Below, one piece after another: positions 24,909 to 33,017 of a DNA stretch of 34,007 nt; within the stretch, counting starts at the first letter, position 1; the number at the start of each line of letters is the position of its first letter. Under the pieces are notes generated by a model. The model saw only the letters and a list, made by a program, of their open reading frames with translations, did no database searches and had not been told where the DNA came from. The stretch lies in assembly GCA_902799465.1 (NCBI GenBank), contig CADCAS010000047.1, positions 1 to 34,007 on the forward strand. The letters run 5' to 3'. The stretch is from an uncultured Eubacteriales bacterium (lineage in GTDB: Bacteria > Bacillota > Clostridia > Christensenellales > Aristaeellaceae). Both the position numbers and the translations under genes were made by a program.

Positions 24909-25411
24909 GCTTCCCCGCCTCCCCGTCGACGCTTCATCTCTTCGGTGGCGTCCTCGATCATCTTGTCCACGTAGAGTATGCCGTCCAGATGGTCCAGCTC
25001 GTGGCACAGGCACACGGCCAGCATGCCCTCACCGGTGACCTCGATGGCGTTGCCGTCGCGATCCTGGGCCTTCACCGTCACCTTCTCGGGGCGCACCACG
25101 CGGCCCGCCCGGCCGGGGACGGAGAGGCAGCCCTCGATGACCGTGTTCTCGCCCTCTGTTGAGACGATCTCGGGGTTGACCAGCTCCAGCACCTCGTCGC
25201 CCTCCTCGCGGATGGCGCTGACGTCGATGACCACGGCCCGCTTGAGCACGCCCACCTGCGGCGCGGCCAGACCCACGCCCTCGCCGGCGCGCATGGTCTC
25301 GGCCATGTCGGTGAGCAGCTCGTGGAGCCGCGCGTCGAATTTATCCACCTTGCGGGCGTGCTTGCGCAGGACATCGTCCTCGCCCATCACCCTGATTGCG
25401 CGAATCGCCAT
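24905..25411 (-). CDS. def: Peptide deformylase, second of a tandem pair
   Basis: Removes the formyl group from nascent proteins. All three motifs are intact in this 168-residue protein: [18 protein letters not shown] (metal cysteine) and CHELDHLDG (metal histidines and catalytic Glu). It lies 14 bp after its paralogue and overlaps fmt by 4 bp. No clear Shine-Dalgarno sequence precedes the ATG (the region reads CCCCCGTTTAGTCT), so translation may depend on coupling to the upstream paralogue. The two proteins share the same overall layout and many identical blocks, pointing to a local duplication followed by divergence. Confidence 0.94.
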   Translation of the reverse strand: MAIRAIRVMGEDDVLRKHARKVDKFDARLHELLTDMAETMRAGEGVGLAAPQVGVLKRAVVIDVSAIREEGDEVLELVNPEIVSTEGENTVIEGCLSVPGRAGRVVRPEKVTVKAQDRDGNAIEVTGEGMLAVCLCHELDHLDGILYVDKMIEDATEEMKRRRGGGEA

Positions 25412-25425
25412 AGACTAAACGGGGG

Positions 25426-25914
25426 TCAGGCCCCCTCCTCCTGTTCTTCTTCCTCTTCCCGGTCGGTCACGTCTTCGATCATCTTGTCCACATAGAGTAT
25501 GCCGTCCAGGTGGTCCAGCTCGTGGCACAGCGCCCGGGCCAGCAGGGCCTCGCCCTCCACCTCGATGTGGCGGCCCCGGCGGTCCTGAGCGTGGACGCGC
25601 ACCTTCTCGGGGCGGGCCACCGTGGCGCGGCGTCCGGGCACGGAGAGACAGCCCTCCACGTCCACGACCTCGCCTTCGGCCCACAGTATCTCCGGGTTCA
25701 CCAGCTCGATCAGGCCCTCGCCCACGTCGATGACCACGCAGCGCTTCAATATGCCCACCTGCGGCGCGGCCAGGCCCACGCCGTCCGCCTCGTACATGGT
25801 GTCCGCCATGTCGTCCAGCAGGATCGCCAGCCGCTTGTCGAATTTGTCCACCCGCCGCGCACGCTTGCGCAGGATGTCGTCCTTGCCCATTTCAACGATG
25901 TTGCGAATTGCCAT
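25426..25914 (-). CDS. def: Peptide deformylase, first of a tandem pair
   Basis: A 162-residue paralogue of the neighbouring deformylase with all catalytic motifs intact: [27 protein letters not shown] and [16 protein letters not shown]. It ends in a strongly acidic tail ([12 protein letters not shown]) absent from the second copy. The ATG at 25914 is preceded by AAAGGAAG; an ACTCCCT-type heptamer array starts only 5 bp upstream of that site. Having two active-looking def genes side by side is unusual; why both are kept cannot be read from the sequence. Confidence 0.94.
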   Translation of the reverse strand: MAIRNIVEMGKDDILRKRARRVDKFDKRLAILLDDMADTMYEADGVGLAAPQVGILKRCVVIDVGEGLIELVNPEILWAEGEVVDVEGCLSVPGRRATVARPEKVRVHAQDRRGRHIEVEGEALLARALCHELDHLDGILYVDKMIEDVTDREEEEEQEEGA

Positions 25915-25935
25915 GTGCGTATCTTCCTTTGCTGT

Positions 25936-26195
25936 TTTAGGGAGTAGGGAGTAGGCAGTAGGGAGTAGGGGGAGGGGCGGCAAGCCATTTGGGTTCTGTT
26001 GGAGTGCCGGTATCCTCCGTCGCTGTCCATGCGGCCTGTCGGAGCAGATCATCGGGACGTGGGATAATAGAGAACGACCTCTCAGCCTATCTTTTAGCGC
26101 CAATCGCTATTTATTTCCGCTCAAAAGTCCCAATCGAGGCCATAAGGATTGCCGTCGCTCCCCTACTCCCTACTGCCTGCTCCCTACTCCCTAAA
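25936..26195. repeat. Inverted ACTCCCT-type arrays between priA and def
   Basis: A minus-strand-style array TTTAGGGAGTAGGGAG... at 25936-25973 faces its reverse complement at 26158-26195. Both include one variant unit (GGCAGTA) in the same place counting from the outer TTTAGGG end. Between them, GAGAACGACCTCTCAGCC near 26069-26087 is a broken half of the GACCTCTCAGTCA core. No gene is visible. The right array overlaps the priA stop codon. Confidence 0.85.
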
Positions 26196-28413
26196 TCATA
26201 TTCACCGGGTCCACCTCGAGCTCGGCGCGGACGCCCTCGGGGGCCTGGTCGGCCAGGGCGCGCAGCTGCCGGGCGACGGCCTCGGTGTCGGCCTTGAAGT
26301 AGAGCTTTGTGAAAAGCTGCCAGCGGTATTCGCCCCGCAGAAGCCCGATGGGGGCCTCGGCGGCGCGGAGCTGGAGGATGTGCTCGCGGATGCCCTGCGC
26401 CTCCACCCACGCCTCCATGGCCTTCTCCGCCTCCCGCGCGGCGTTTTCGGCGGCCTCCGGGGCCCTGGCGGTGAACACCACCCGGGCGATCACCGAATAG
26501 GGCGGGTAGAGCGCCAGCCGCCGGTTGGCGGACTCCCGGGTGTAGAAGGCGCGGTAGTCCTGCATGGCGGCGCAGCGGATGCCGTAGTGCTCCGGGTCGT
26601 AGGTCTGCACCACCACCCGCCCCGGCTCGTCGGCGCGGCCCGCGCGGCCCGCCACCTGGGTGATGAGCTGGAAGGTGCGCTCCACGCTGCGGTAGTCCGG
26701 GAGGTTGAGCGTCATGTCCGCGGCCACCACGCCCACTAAGGTCACCTTGGGAAAGTCCAGCCCCTTGGCGATCATCTGGGTCCCCACCAGCACGTTGGTC
26801 TCGCCGCTTCTAAAGGCGTCCAGGATCTGCTGGTGGGCGTCCTTGCGCTGGGTGGTGTCGTTGTCCATGCGGGCCACCCGGGCCTGCGGGAACAGCCGCC
26901 GGACCTCGGCCTCCACCTTCTGCGTGCCCGCGCCGAAGTACTTGATGTAGGCGCTGCCACAGCTGGGGCAGCGCCGCGGCGGGGGCTGGGTCGCGCCGCA
27001 GTAGTGGCAGCGCAGCAGCTCCCCGGACTGGTGATAGGTCATGGACACGTCGCACTGGGCGCACTTCACCACATACCCGCACTTGCGGCAGGATACGAAC
27101 GTGGAGTGGCCCCGGCGGTTGATAAACAGCATGGCCTGGTGGCCGGTGTCCAGGCAGGTCTGCAGCTCGCTCGCCAGCTTCTCGGAGAAGATGGAGCGGT
27201 TGCCCTTGTCGAACTCGCCCCGCAGATCCACCAGCTCCACCTCGGGCAGGGGGCGGTCCTTCACCCGCTGCCGAAGCTCGATGAGCTCCAGCCGGTTTTC
27301 GGGGCGCACCCCGTGCTCCGTGCGCATGTAGGTGGCGATGGAGGGGGTGGCACTGCCCAGCACCAGCACGGCGCGATGGGTCCCGGCCCTGCGCCAGGCG
27401 ATCTCCCGCGCGTCGTAGCGGGGGCGGTGGTCGGACTGGTAGGAGCTCTCGTGCTCCTCGTCCACGATGATGCAGCCGATGTTTTCAAGCGGCGCGAATA
27501 TGGCGCTGCGCGCGCCGATGACTACCCGGGCCTCCCCGGAGCGGATGCGCCGCCACTCGTCGAAGCGCTCCCCCGCCGACAGCGCAGAATGCAGCACCGC
27601 CGCGTCCGCGCCGAAGCGCCCGTGAAGCCAGGACACCATCTGGGGCGTCAGCGCGATCTCCGGCACCAGCACGATGGCCGTGCGGCCCAGCTCCAGCGCC
27701 CGCCGGATGAGGCGTATGTACACCTCGGTCTTGCCGCTGCCGGTGACGCCGTGGAGCAGGAATCGCCCGCCCGTCTCAAGAGCGCCGGTCAGCCGCTCCA
27801 CCGCCCTCGCCTGTCCCGGCATCAGCGTCGGGTCCGGGGTGCGGGACTCGTCGGACAGCGCCCGGGGCGTGCGGCGGCGTTCGCGCTGACAGACGGTCAC
27901 CGCGCCCTTCTTCTCCAGGGCCTTGAGCGCCGCTGCGTCCAGCCGGGCGGTCTCCACATCGCCTGAACGCAGCCGCTCCACCAGCTCCAGCTGCCTCTTC
28001 GCCCGCTTGTTTTGGGCGATGAATGCCTCCAGCGCCTCCCCCGTCAGCGCCAGGTGCGCGAACCGGGTCGAAACCTCCCGCACCCGGCCCCCGCGCAACT
28101 CCGAGGGGATCATCAGCCGCAGGGCGTCCACCAGGTTGCACAGATAGCGCTGATGCATCCAGTCAGCCAGGTCCATCAGCTCCCCGAGCACCACCGGCTC
28201 ATCCCGCTGGAGCTTCAGAACCGGCTTCACCTTCGCCGGGTCCAGGTCGCAGTGGTCGGTCACGCGGATGACGAACCCGTCCAGCGTCCGCGGCCCGAAG
28301 GGCACCGTCACCAGCATCCCCGGCTCCAGCGCCATACCCTCGGGGATGGCATAGCTGAACCGCCTGTCCACCGCCTCGGCGGAGAGGTCAACGATCACTT
28401 CGGCGTAACGCAT
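26191..28413 (-). CDS. priA: Primosomal replication restart helicase PriA
   Basis: A 3'-to-5' superfamily 2 helicase that reloads the replisome at stalled forks. The 740-residue protein has the N-terminal DNA-binding domain (about 1-100), Walker A GVTGSGKTEVY, the DEEH box (IIVDEEHESSY), a zinc-binding cluster CRKCGYVVKCAQC followed by CHYCG and CPSCGS, and C-terminal helicase motifs (LVGTQMIAKGLDFPKV, QVAGRAGR). The ATG at 28413 starts the conserved MRYAEVIVDLSAEAVDRRFSYAIP. The TAG stop is formed by the first bases of a heptamer array (TTTAGGGAG), so the coding end has been rewritten or set by the repeat. Confidence 0.96.
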   Translation of the reverse strand: MRYAEVIVDLSAEAVDRRFSYAIPEGMALEPGMLVTVPFGPRTLDGFVIRVTDHCDLDPAKVKPVLKLQRDEPVVLGELMDLADWMHQRYLCNLVDALRLMIPSELRGGRVREVSTRFAHLALTGEALEAFIAQNKRAKRQLELVERLRSGDVETARLDAAALKALEKKGAVTVCQRERRRTPRALSDESRTPDPTLMPGQARAVERLTGALETGGRFLLHGVTGSGKTEVYIRLIRRALELGRTAIVLVPEIALTPQMVSWLHGRFGADAAVLHSALSAGERFDEWRRIRSGEARVVIGARSAIFAPLENIGCIIVDEEHESSYQSDHRPRYDAREIAWRRAGTHRAVLVLGSATPSIATYMRTEHGVRPENRLELIELRQRVKDRPLPEVELVDLRGEFDKGNRSIFSEKLASELQTCLDTGHQAMLFINRRGHSTFVSCRKCGYVVKCAQCDVSMTYHQSGELLRCHYCGATQPPPRRCPSCGSAYIKYFGAGTQKVEAEVRRLFPQARVARMDNDTTQRKDAHQQILDAFRSGETNVLVGTQMIAKGLDFPKVTLVGVVAADMTLNLPDYRSVERTFQLITQVAGRAGRADEPGRVVVQTYDPEHYGIRCAAMQDYRAFYTRESANRRLALYPPYSVIARVVFTARAPEAAENAAREAEKAMEAWVEAQGIREHILQLRAAEAPIGLLRGEYRWQLFTKLYFKADTEAVARQLRALADQAPEGVRAELEVDPVNMI

Positions 28414-28474
28414 GCGTAGCTTGCTCCGTGTAGGGTCCTATTCAGCAAAACCGACAAGCAGGGATCTGTCTGGA

Positions 28475-28659
28475 AGAATTAGGAATTAGAAATTAGGAAT
28501 TAGGAATGAATAGTGGCTGCCGCGCACTCTGTAGGGCGGCCAATGACCGCTTGCCCAATACCGACGCAAAACGTATAGCCCGGCGGGCGGCGCATCGCCG
28601 CCCCTACGCAGCCAAGCCATTTATAATTCCTAATTCCTCATTCCTCATTCCTAACTCTC
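28475..28659. repeat. Composite palindromic element between coaBC and priA
   Basis: The stretch 28414-28713 has no gene. TTAGGAA/TTAGAAA units at 28475-28508 face inverted ATTCCTA/ATTCCTC units at 28620-28659. Inside are two GC-rich palindromes, GCGGCCAATGACCGC near 28535 and GGGCGGCGCATCGCCGCCC near 28582, bracketed by GTAGGG and CCCCTAC, which themselves form an inverted pair. This inner part differs from the GACCTCTCAGTCA core of other junctions, so the same outer arrays surround different cores. Confidence 0.8.
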
Positions 28660-28713
28660 CCCCTGCAACTCCCCGTTTGCATACAGCACGACGGGCGAAT
28701 GATAGGCGAGAGT

Positions 28714-29907
28714 TCAGGTCCCGGCTCTCAGCTCCATCACCGCGTCCAGTATGGCGTCGGCGGCCTCGCGCTTGGTCATCAGGGGCAGCGCCTTCACGTC
28801 CTTTCGGGTGATGAGGGTGACGGCGTTGGTGTCGGTGCCGAAGCCGGCGTCCCTTCGGGAGACGTCGTTGGCGGCCACCAGGTCGGCGTTCTTCCTGTCC
28901 AGCTTGCCCCGGGCGTTCTCCAGCAGGTCGTTGGTCTCGGCGGCGAAGGCCACCAGGGTCTGGCCGGGGCGCTTGTCGCGGCCCAGAGCGGCGGCGATGT
29001 CGGTGGTGTTCTCCAATTCGAGGGTCATGCCCGCGCCGGTCTTTTTGATCTTGCGCTCGGCGACCGTCACCGGGCGGAAGTCGGCGGGCGCGGCGGCCTG
29101 TATGACCACGTCGGCCCACGGGCCGCGCTCCAGTACCGCGTCGCACAGTTGGGCGCTGGACTCGATGGAGATCACGTCCACGCCCGCGGGCTTTTCAAGC
29201 GCCACCGGCCCGGACACCAGCGCCACCTCCGCGCCCCGGTCCCGCGCCGCCTCGGCGATGGCGTAGCCCATCTTGCCGGTGGAGCGGTTGGTGATGTAGC
29301 GCACCGGGTCGATGCGCTCCACCGTGGGGCCCGCCGTGACCAGCACCCGCAGGCCCTCCATATCCCGCCGGGGATCGAGGATGGCCCCGATGGCCTCCAG
29401 TATGGCCTCGGGCTGGGACATGCGGCCGATGTCGTCGTCACCGCAGGCCAGCCGCCCGGAATCCGGGCCCACCACGTGCGCACCCCGCGAGCGCAGGGTG
29501 GCGAGGTTCGCCTGGGTGGCGGGATGGCGGTACATGTTGGCGTTCATGGCCGGGGCGATCAACAGCGGGCAGGTCATGGCCAGCGTCGTGGTGGACAGCA
29601 GGTCATCGCCGATGCCGCAGGCCAGCTTGGCCAGACAGTTGGCCGTGGCGGGTGCGATGACGAACAGCTCGGCCCACTTCGCCAGGGCGATGTGCTCCAT
29701 GCCGTCCCGGGGGGCGAAGGTGTCCACATGGGCGGGATTGCCGCTGAGCGCCTCAAAGCTCAGCGGGGGCACGAATCTGGCGGCGTTCTCCGTCAGCACC
29801 ACCCGCACCTGGGCCCCGCGCTTCTTCAAACCCGACACCAGCTCGCAGGCCTTGTAGGCCGCGATACCGCCTGTGACGCCAAGTACGATCCGACGGTCCT
29901 TCAACAT
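28714..29907 (-). CDS. coaBC: Bifunctional phosphopantothenoylcysteine decarboxylase / phosphopantothenate-cysteine ligase
   Basis: Makes 4'-phosphopantetheine from phosphopantothenate and cysteine in coenzyme A synthesis. The 397-residue fusion has an N-terminal FMN-binding CoaC domain (about 1-185) with GVTGGIAAYKACEL, the PAMNANMYRHPATQ motif and the substrate-clamp cysteine in GRLACGDDDIGRM, then a CoaB ligase domain with VLVTAGPTVERIDPVRYITNRS, STGKMG and AAPADFRP. Length and domain order are normal. It follows rpoZ in the usual order, with a 131-bp spacer holding a hairpin (29969-29998). Confidence 0.96.
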   Translation of the reverse strand: MLKDRRIVLGVTGGIAAYKACELVSGLKKRGAQVRVVLTENAARFVPPLSFEALSGNPAHVDTFAPRDGMEHIALAKWAELFVIAPATANCLAKLACGIGDDLLSTTTLAMTCPLLIAPAMNANMYRHPATQANLATLRSRGAHVVGPDSGRLACGDDDIGRMSQPEAILEAIGAILDPRRDMEGLRVLVTAGPTVERIDPVRYITNRSTGKMGYAIAEAARDRGAEVALVSGPVALEKPAGVDVISIESSAQLCDAVLERGPWADVVIQAAAPADFRPVTVAERKIKKTGAGMTLELENTTDIAAALGRDKRPGQTLVAFAAETNDLLENARGKLDRKNADLVAANDVSRRDAGFGTDTNAVTLITRKDVKALPLMTKREAADAILDAVMELRAGT

Positions 29908-29968
29908 GTGAACGCCTCATTTCCTGAATAAATAGCGTTGTGGTCACCCTGCACAATGAGCACAACAA

Positions 29969-29998
29969 GCGAAAGCCGATCGGGGGATCGGGTTTCGC
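29969..29998. other. Hairpin in the rpoZ-coaBC spacer
   Basis: GCGAAA pairs with TTTCGC and CCGATC with GATCGG around a short G-rich loop. There is no T-run on the minus strand, so it looks more like an mRNA processing or stabilising structure than a terminator. Nothing else is seen in this 131-bp spacer. Confidence 0.5.
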
Positions 29999-30038
29999 CC
30001 TGCTGCGCTGTATTCTGTTTTGATGCGAGAACGGGGCT

Positions 30039-30257
30039 TCAGATCTCCGCGTCCTCGGCGTCCTCGCCGCGGGAGTAGGTGATCAGCCGGCGGTTGATCT
30101 CCTCGATGGCGATGGTGAGGGGCTTGGTCTCCTTGGTGTCGATCAGCGGCAGGGAGCCGCCGATGAGCTCGCGGGCGCGCTTGGACGCCTCCACCGCCAG
30201 GGTGTAGCGGCAGTCCACCTTTTCCAGCAGCTCGCCGATGGGGGGTTCGGTCATCAT
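30039..30257 (-). CDS. rpoZ: RNA polymerase omega subunit
   Basis: The 72-residue omega subunit, which binds the beta-prime C-terminal region and helps assemble RNA polymerase. The conserved CRYTLAVEASKRARELI segment (residues 16-32) and TIAIEEINRRLITY (residues 48-61) are clear. Two adjacent Met codons are possible starts; GGAGG lies about 10 nt before the first, which I take. It begins 18 bp after gmk, as in most Clostridia and Bacilli. The acidic tail GEDAEDAEI is typical. Confidence 0.93.
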   Translation of the reverse strand: MMTEPPIGELLEKVDCRYTLAVEASKRARELIGGSLPLIDTKETKPLTIAIEEINRRLITYSRGEDAEDAEI

Positions 30258-30275
30258 GGTCTGTTTACCTCCTGA

Positions 30276-30914
30276 TTATGCTTTGAGGGAACGGTTGAGT
30301 TCATCGAGGAACGCCCGGTTGTTGTCCAGGGTGCGGCGGCGGGCGTTGATGATGGCGTAGACCTCATCGGCGGCCACCTCCAGGGCGTCGGGCCGGACGG
30401 ACCAGTCCTCGTGGATGATGATGTAATGGTATTTATAGGCGGTGGCGCACTCCCGGGCCACGTTGTTCAGCCGCACGCGGATGGACTCCTCAGTCTCCGT
30501 GCCGCGGTGACGAAGCCGCGCCTCCAGGTTTTCCCGGCTGGGGGGACAGACGAAGATGCCGGTCACCGTGTCGTCCTGCGCCATGGCCTGGAGACAGCCC
30601 TGCACGTCGATCTCCAGAATGAGGTCGTGCCCGGCCTCCAGCTGCGCCTGCACCACGGATTTGAGGGTGCCGTAGCGGTTCTGGTGGACGTGGGCCCACT
30701 CGTAGAAGGCATCCTCCGCCACCAGCCGATCGAAGCGCGCGTCGTCGACGAAGTGGTAGCTCACCCCGTCGATCTCGCCGGGCCGGGGCTGCCGGGTGGT
30801 GCAGGACACCGAAAGCTGTACGTCGGGATGGCGCTCAAGCACCTTTTTCACGATCTCGGATTTGCCCACGCCCGCGGGTCCCGATATCACAAACAGCCTG
30901 CCGCGATTTGGCAT
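30276..30914 (-). CDS. gmk: Guanylate kinase
   Basis: Phosphorylates GMP to GDP with ATP. The 212-residue protein has the P-loop GPAGVGKSE (residues 12-20), the GMP-binding region SVSCTTRQPRPGEIDGVSYHFV, EWAHVHQNRYGT, and LEIDVQG before the lid segment RLRHRGTETEESI. The start ATG follows AAGGGGAG. It begins 39 bp after the yicC stop. In Bacilli and many Clostridia a small remA (DUF370) gene lies between these two genes; there is no room for it here. Confidence 0.96.
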   Translation of the reverse strand: MPNRGRLFVISGPAGVGKSEIVKKVLERHPDVQLSVSCTTRQPRPGEIDGVSYHFVDDARFDRLVAEDAFYEWAHVHQNRYGTLKSVVQAQLEAGHDLILEIDVQGCLQAMAQDDTVTGIFVCPPSRENLEARLRHRGTETEESIRVRLNNVARECATAYKYHYIIIHEDWSVRPDALEVAADEVYAIINARRRTLDNNRAFLDELNRSLKA

Positions 30915-30953
30915 TGGATGATCTCCCCTTCTTCATTTGTTTTTCGATGGGAA

Positions 30954-31823
30954 CTATTCCACGTTTTGCAGCTGCTCCCGGAGCTTTTCGATCTCGGACT
31001 TCATGTCCAGCGCCAGCTGGGTGATGGGGATGTCCTGGGACTTGGAGGTGATGGTGTTGGTCTCCCGGTTCAGCTCCTGCACCAGGAAGTCCAGCCGCCG
31101 CCCGATGGGCTCGGGGTCCTCGAACAGCCTGCGCAGCGCGGCCACGTGGCTGTTGAGCCGCACCAGCTCCTCGGCGATGGCGCTGCGGTCCGCCATGACG
31201 ACCACCTCGGTCAGCAGCCGGGTCTCGTCGACCTGCTGGCCGATCAGCTCCTCCACCGCGGCCCTGAGGCGGTTGCGGTATTCCTCCACGGTCTGCGGGT
31301 AGCGCTCCCCGATCCGGGCGGTCATGCGCTCGATGGCGTCCACCTTTTCAGACAGGTCCCGCCGCATGGCCTCGCCCTCCCGAGCGCGCATGGCCAAGAG
31401 CTGGTCCAGCGCCTCTTTAAGCGTCTCCAGCATCAGCGCGGTGACCGCGTCGCGGTCCTCCTCCGCCTCGCTCACCACCAGCACGTCCGGCAGCCGGGCG
31501 ATGGACATCAGACTGCGGTCGTCCTTCAGATCGCCGCCCGCCACGCTGTCCAGGGCGCGGGCATAGGCGTCGTACAGTGCCCTGTCCACGGTCACCGTGC
31601 GGGCGTCCGAGCGCAGGTTTTTGTAGGTCACGAACACGTCCACATGTCCCCGGCTCAGCCGCGCGCCTAAAGCCTTGCGGGCCGCCTCCTCCAGAAACAG
31701 CAGGTTCCGGGGCATCCGGAAGGCCAGGTCCAGAAACCGGTGGTTGACGCTCTTTAGCTCGATCGTCATCTGCCGTCCGTCCCGCTCCCGCGCCGCGCGC
31801 CCGTAACCCGTCATGCTCAGCAT
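30954..31823 (-). CDS. yicC: YicC-family endoribonuclease
   Basis: A 289-residue member of the YicC/YloC family; the E. coli member is an endoribonuclease implicated in small-RNA turnover. The N terminus MLSMTGYGRA and the C-terminal signature GRRLDFLVQELNRETNTITSKS followed by MKSEIEKLREQLQNVE are diagnostic. I take the ATG at 31823: it gives the conserved start, GGGGGA lies about 9 nt upstream, and earlier ATGs lie at 31832 (too close to that site) or upstream of the predicted transcript start. It heads the housekeeping run. Confidence 0.92.
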   Translation of the reverse strand: MLSMTGYGRAARERDGRQMTIELKSVNHRFLDLAFRMPRNLLFLEEAARKALGARLSRGHVDVFVTYKNLRSDARTVTVDRALYDAYARALDSVAGGDLKDDRSLMSIARLPDVLVVSEAEEDRDAVTALMLETLKEALDQLLAMRAREGEAMRRDLSEKVDAIERMTARIGERYPQTVEEYRNRLRAAVEELIGQQVDETRLLTEVVVMADRSAIAEELVRLNSHVAALRRLFEDPEPIGRRLDFLVQELNRETNTITSKSQDIPITQLALDMKSEIEKLREQLQNVE

Positions 31824-31860
31824 AGCCGCCATTCCCCCGTATCGGTCATTTCCCCTCATT

Positions 31861-31869
31861 ATTATACCA
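31861..31869 (-). promoter_or_regulatory. Extended -10 promoter of the yicC-to-rpe run
   Basis: On the minus strand TATAAT (31866-31861) is preceded by TGG, an extended -10 (TGnTATAAT). The -35 region is weak. Transcription would start near 31854, about 30 nt before the yicC ATG. It is the only good promoter I see for the housekeeping genes. A heptamer array begins about 45 bp upstream. Confidence 0.6.
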
Positions 31870-31911
31870 CATCCCTCCCCGTTTGCCTATGCGGTAGCAG
31901 AAAATTAAAGA

Positions 31912-32660
31912 TTTAGGGAGTAGGGAGTAGGCAGTAGGGAGTAGGGAAGGAACGGCGCAAGGTCGGGGCTTCTTCCGGAAGGGCATGTCCGCGAGGGGCT
32001 TCCGCGGAGAGGACGACCTCTCAGTCACGCTTTGCGTGACAGCTCCCCTGGGAGAGGAGCCGAGGGAGCGACGGCTGGACTTCTGTCGGGAGAGCTTGTC
32101 CGCGAGTGGCTTCCGCGGGGAGAACGACCTCTCAGTCACGCTTTGCGTGACAGCCCCCCCTGGGAGGGGAGCCGAGGGAGCGACGGCTGGACTTCTGTCG
32201 GGAGAGCTTGTCCGCGAGTGGCTTCCGCGGGGGGGGACGACCTCTCAGTCACGCTTTGCGTGACAGCTCCCCTGGGAGGGGAGCCGAGGGAGCGACGGCT
32301 GGACTTCTGTCGGGAGAGCTTGTCCGCAAGAGGCTTCCGCGGGGAGAACGACCTCTCAGTCACGCTTTGCGTGACAGCTCCCCTGGGAGGGGAGCCGAGA
32401 ATGAGTCTGCCCTCGGGCTCTATGGAAGAAGGTAAGAACGGGTTTATCCCTCCGGGTTTTCGGGGAAGGTATTGAGACTGGAGCTGCCCCCTTGGCTCCC
32501 CTTCCAGGGGAGCTGTCACGCGAAGCGTGACTGAGAGGTCGTCCCCCTGCCCTTCTATACCGCTTCCAGTCCGACAGAACGTATAGCCTGTGCCGTAACT
32601 CCCCCTACTCCCTACTGCCTACTCCCTACTCCCTTCTCCCTGCTCTCTACTCCCTAATTC
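31912..32660. repeat. Composite element between yicC and rpmB
   Basis: The 900-bp gap between the divergent genes yicC and rpmB is nearly all repeat. An array TTTAGGGAGTAGGGAG... at 31912-31950 faces its inverted copy at 32597-32660. Between them is a tandemly expanded core (32015-32540). Open reading frames in this interval are translations of the repeat in several frames and I do not annotate them. Confidence 0.87.
32015..32540. repeat. Tandem expansion of the GACCTCTCAGTCA core
   Basis: GACCTCTCAGTCA starts at 32015, 32126, 32239 and 32350, spaced 111, 113 and 111 bp. Each copy carries GTCACGC-TTT-GCGTGAC and GCTCCCCT-loop-AGGGGAGC hairpins followed by a 60-bp segment. The series closes with one inverted copy whose end, TGACTGAGAGGTC, is at 32528-32540. 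The whole block therefore keeps the same inverted ends as the single elements. Confidence 0.88.
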
Positions 32661-32684
32661 CCACAACTTTTACACGCTTCCCTA

Positions 32685-32713
32685 TTGCGCTTTTGCCGAA
32701 ACAATGCTATAAT
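32685..32713 (+). promoter_or_regulatory. Promoter of rpmB
   Basis: TTGCGC at 32685-32690 and TATAAT at 32708-32713 with a 17-bp spacer. It begins about 25 bp after the heptamer array ends. A strong AAGGAGGTG site precedes the rpmB ATG. Confidence 0.75.
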
Positions 32714-32760
32714 TCTAATGTTTTGATATGAACATATCCTTGAAGGAGGTGTGATAGAGT

Positions 32761-32952
32761 ATGGGTAAGTTTTGTGAAATCTGCGGCAAGGGCGTGGTGT
32801 ACGGCAACAATGTGAGCCATTCCAACCGCAAGACGCGCCGGACCTGGGCTCCGAACACGCAGAAGGTTCGCGTTCTCGTAAACGGCGTTCCGCAGCGCAT
32901 GTCCGTGTGCACCCGCTGCCTGCGCAGCAAGAAGGTTGAGCGCGCCATCTGA
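32761..32952 (+). CDS. rpmB: 50S ribosomal protein L28
   Basis: A 63-residue large-subunit protein. It shows the L28 signature GNNVSHSNRKTRRTWAPN and is the zinc-ribbon type, with cysteine pairs Cys5/Cys8 and Cys50/Cys53. The start is fixed by AAGGAGGTG and the conserved MGKFCEICGKG. In Bacillus rpmB lies near rpe and spoVM; here it is instead divergent from yicC with its own promoter and terminator. Confidence 0.97.
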   Translation: MGKFCEICGKGVVYGNNVSHSNRKTRRTWAPNTQKVRVLVNGVPQRMSVCTRCLRSKKVERAI

Positions 32953-32971
32953 TATGCGATATTCCGAACAG

Positions 32972-33017
32972 ACCGACGGCATGTCCCGGATAAAGGGACG
33001 CCGTCGGTTTGTTGTTT
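32972..33017 (+). terminator. Rho-independent terminator of rpmB
   Basis: CCGACGGC (32973-32980) pairs with GCCGTCGG (33000-33007), and GTCCC with GGGAC inside it, followed by TTTGTTGTTT. A heptamer array starts within the T-rich tail at 33015. Confidence 0.85.

Noticed and set aside
32015..32400. Possible CRISPR array
   Set aside because: The repeats are about 111 bp apart and each period is nearly identical along its whole length, so there are no unique spacers, and no cas gene is near. The heptamer arrays likewise have no spacers.
31985..32519. Small proteins read from the tandem core copies in several frames
   Set aside because: The frames are open on both strands only because the repeats lack stops; the products are translations of the palindromes, have no consistent start site, and the DNA shows covarying hairpins instead of codon bias.
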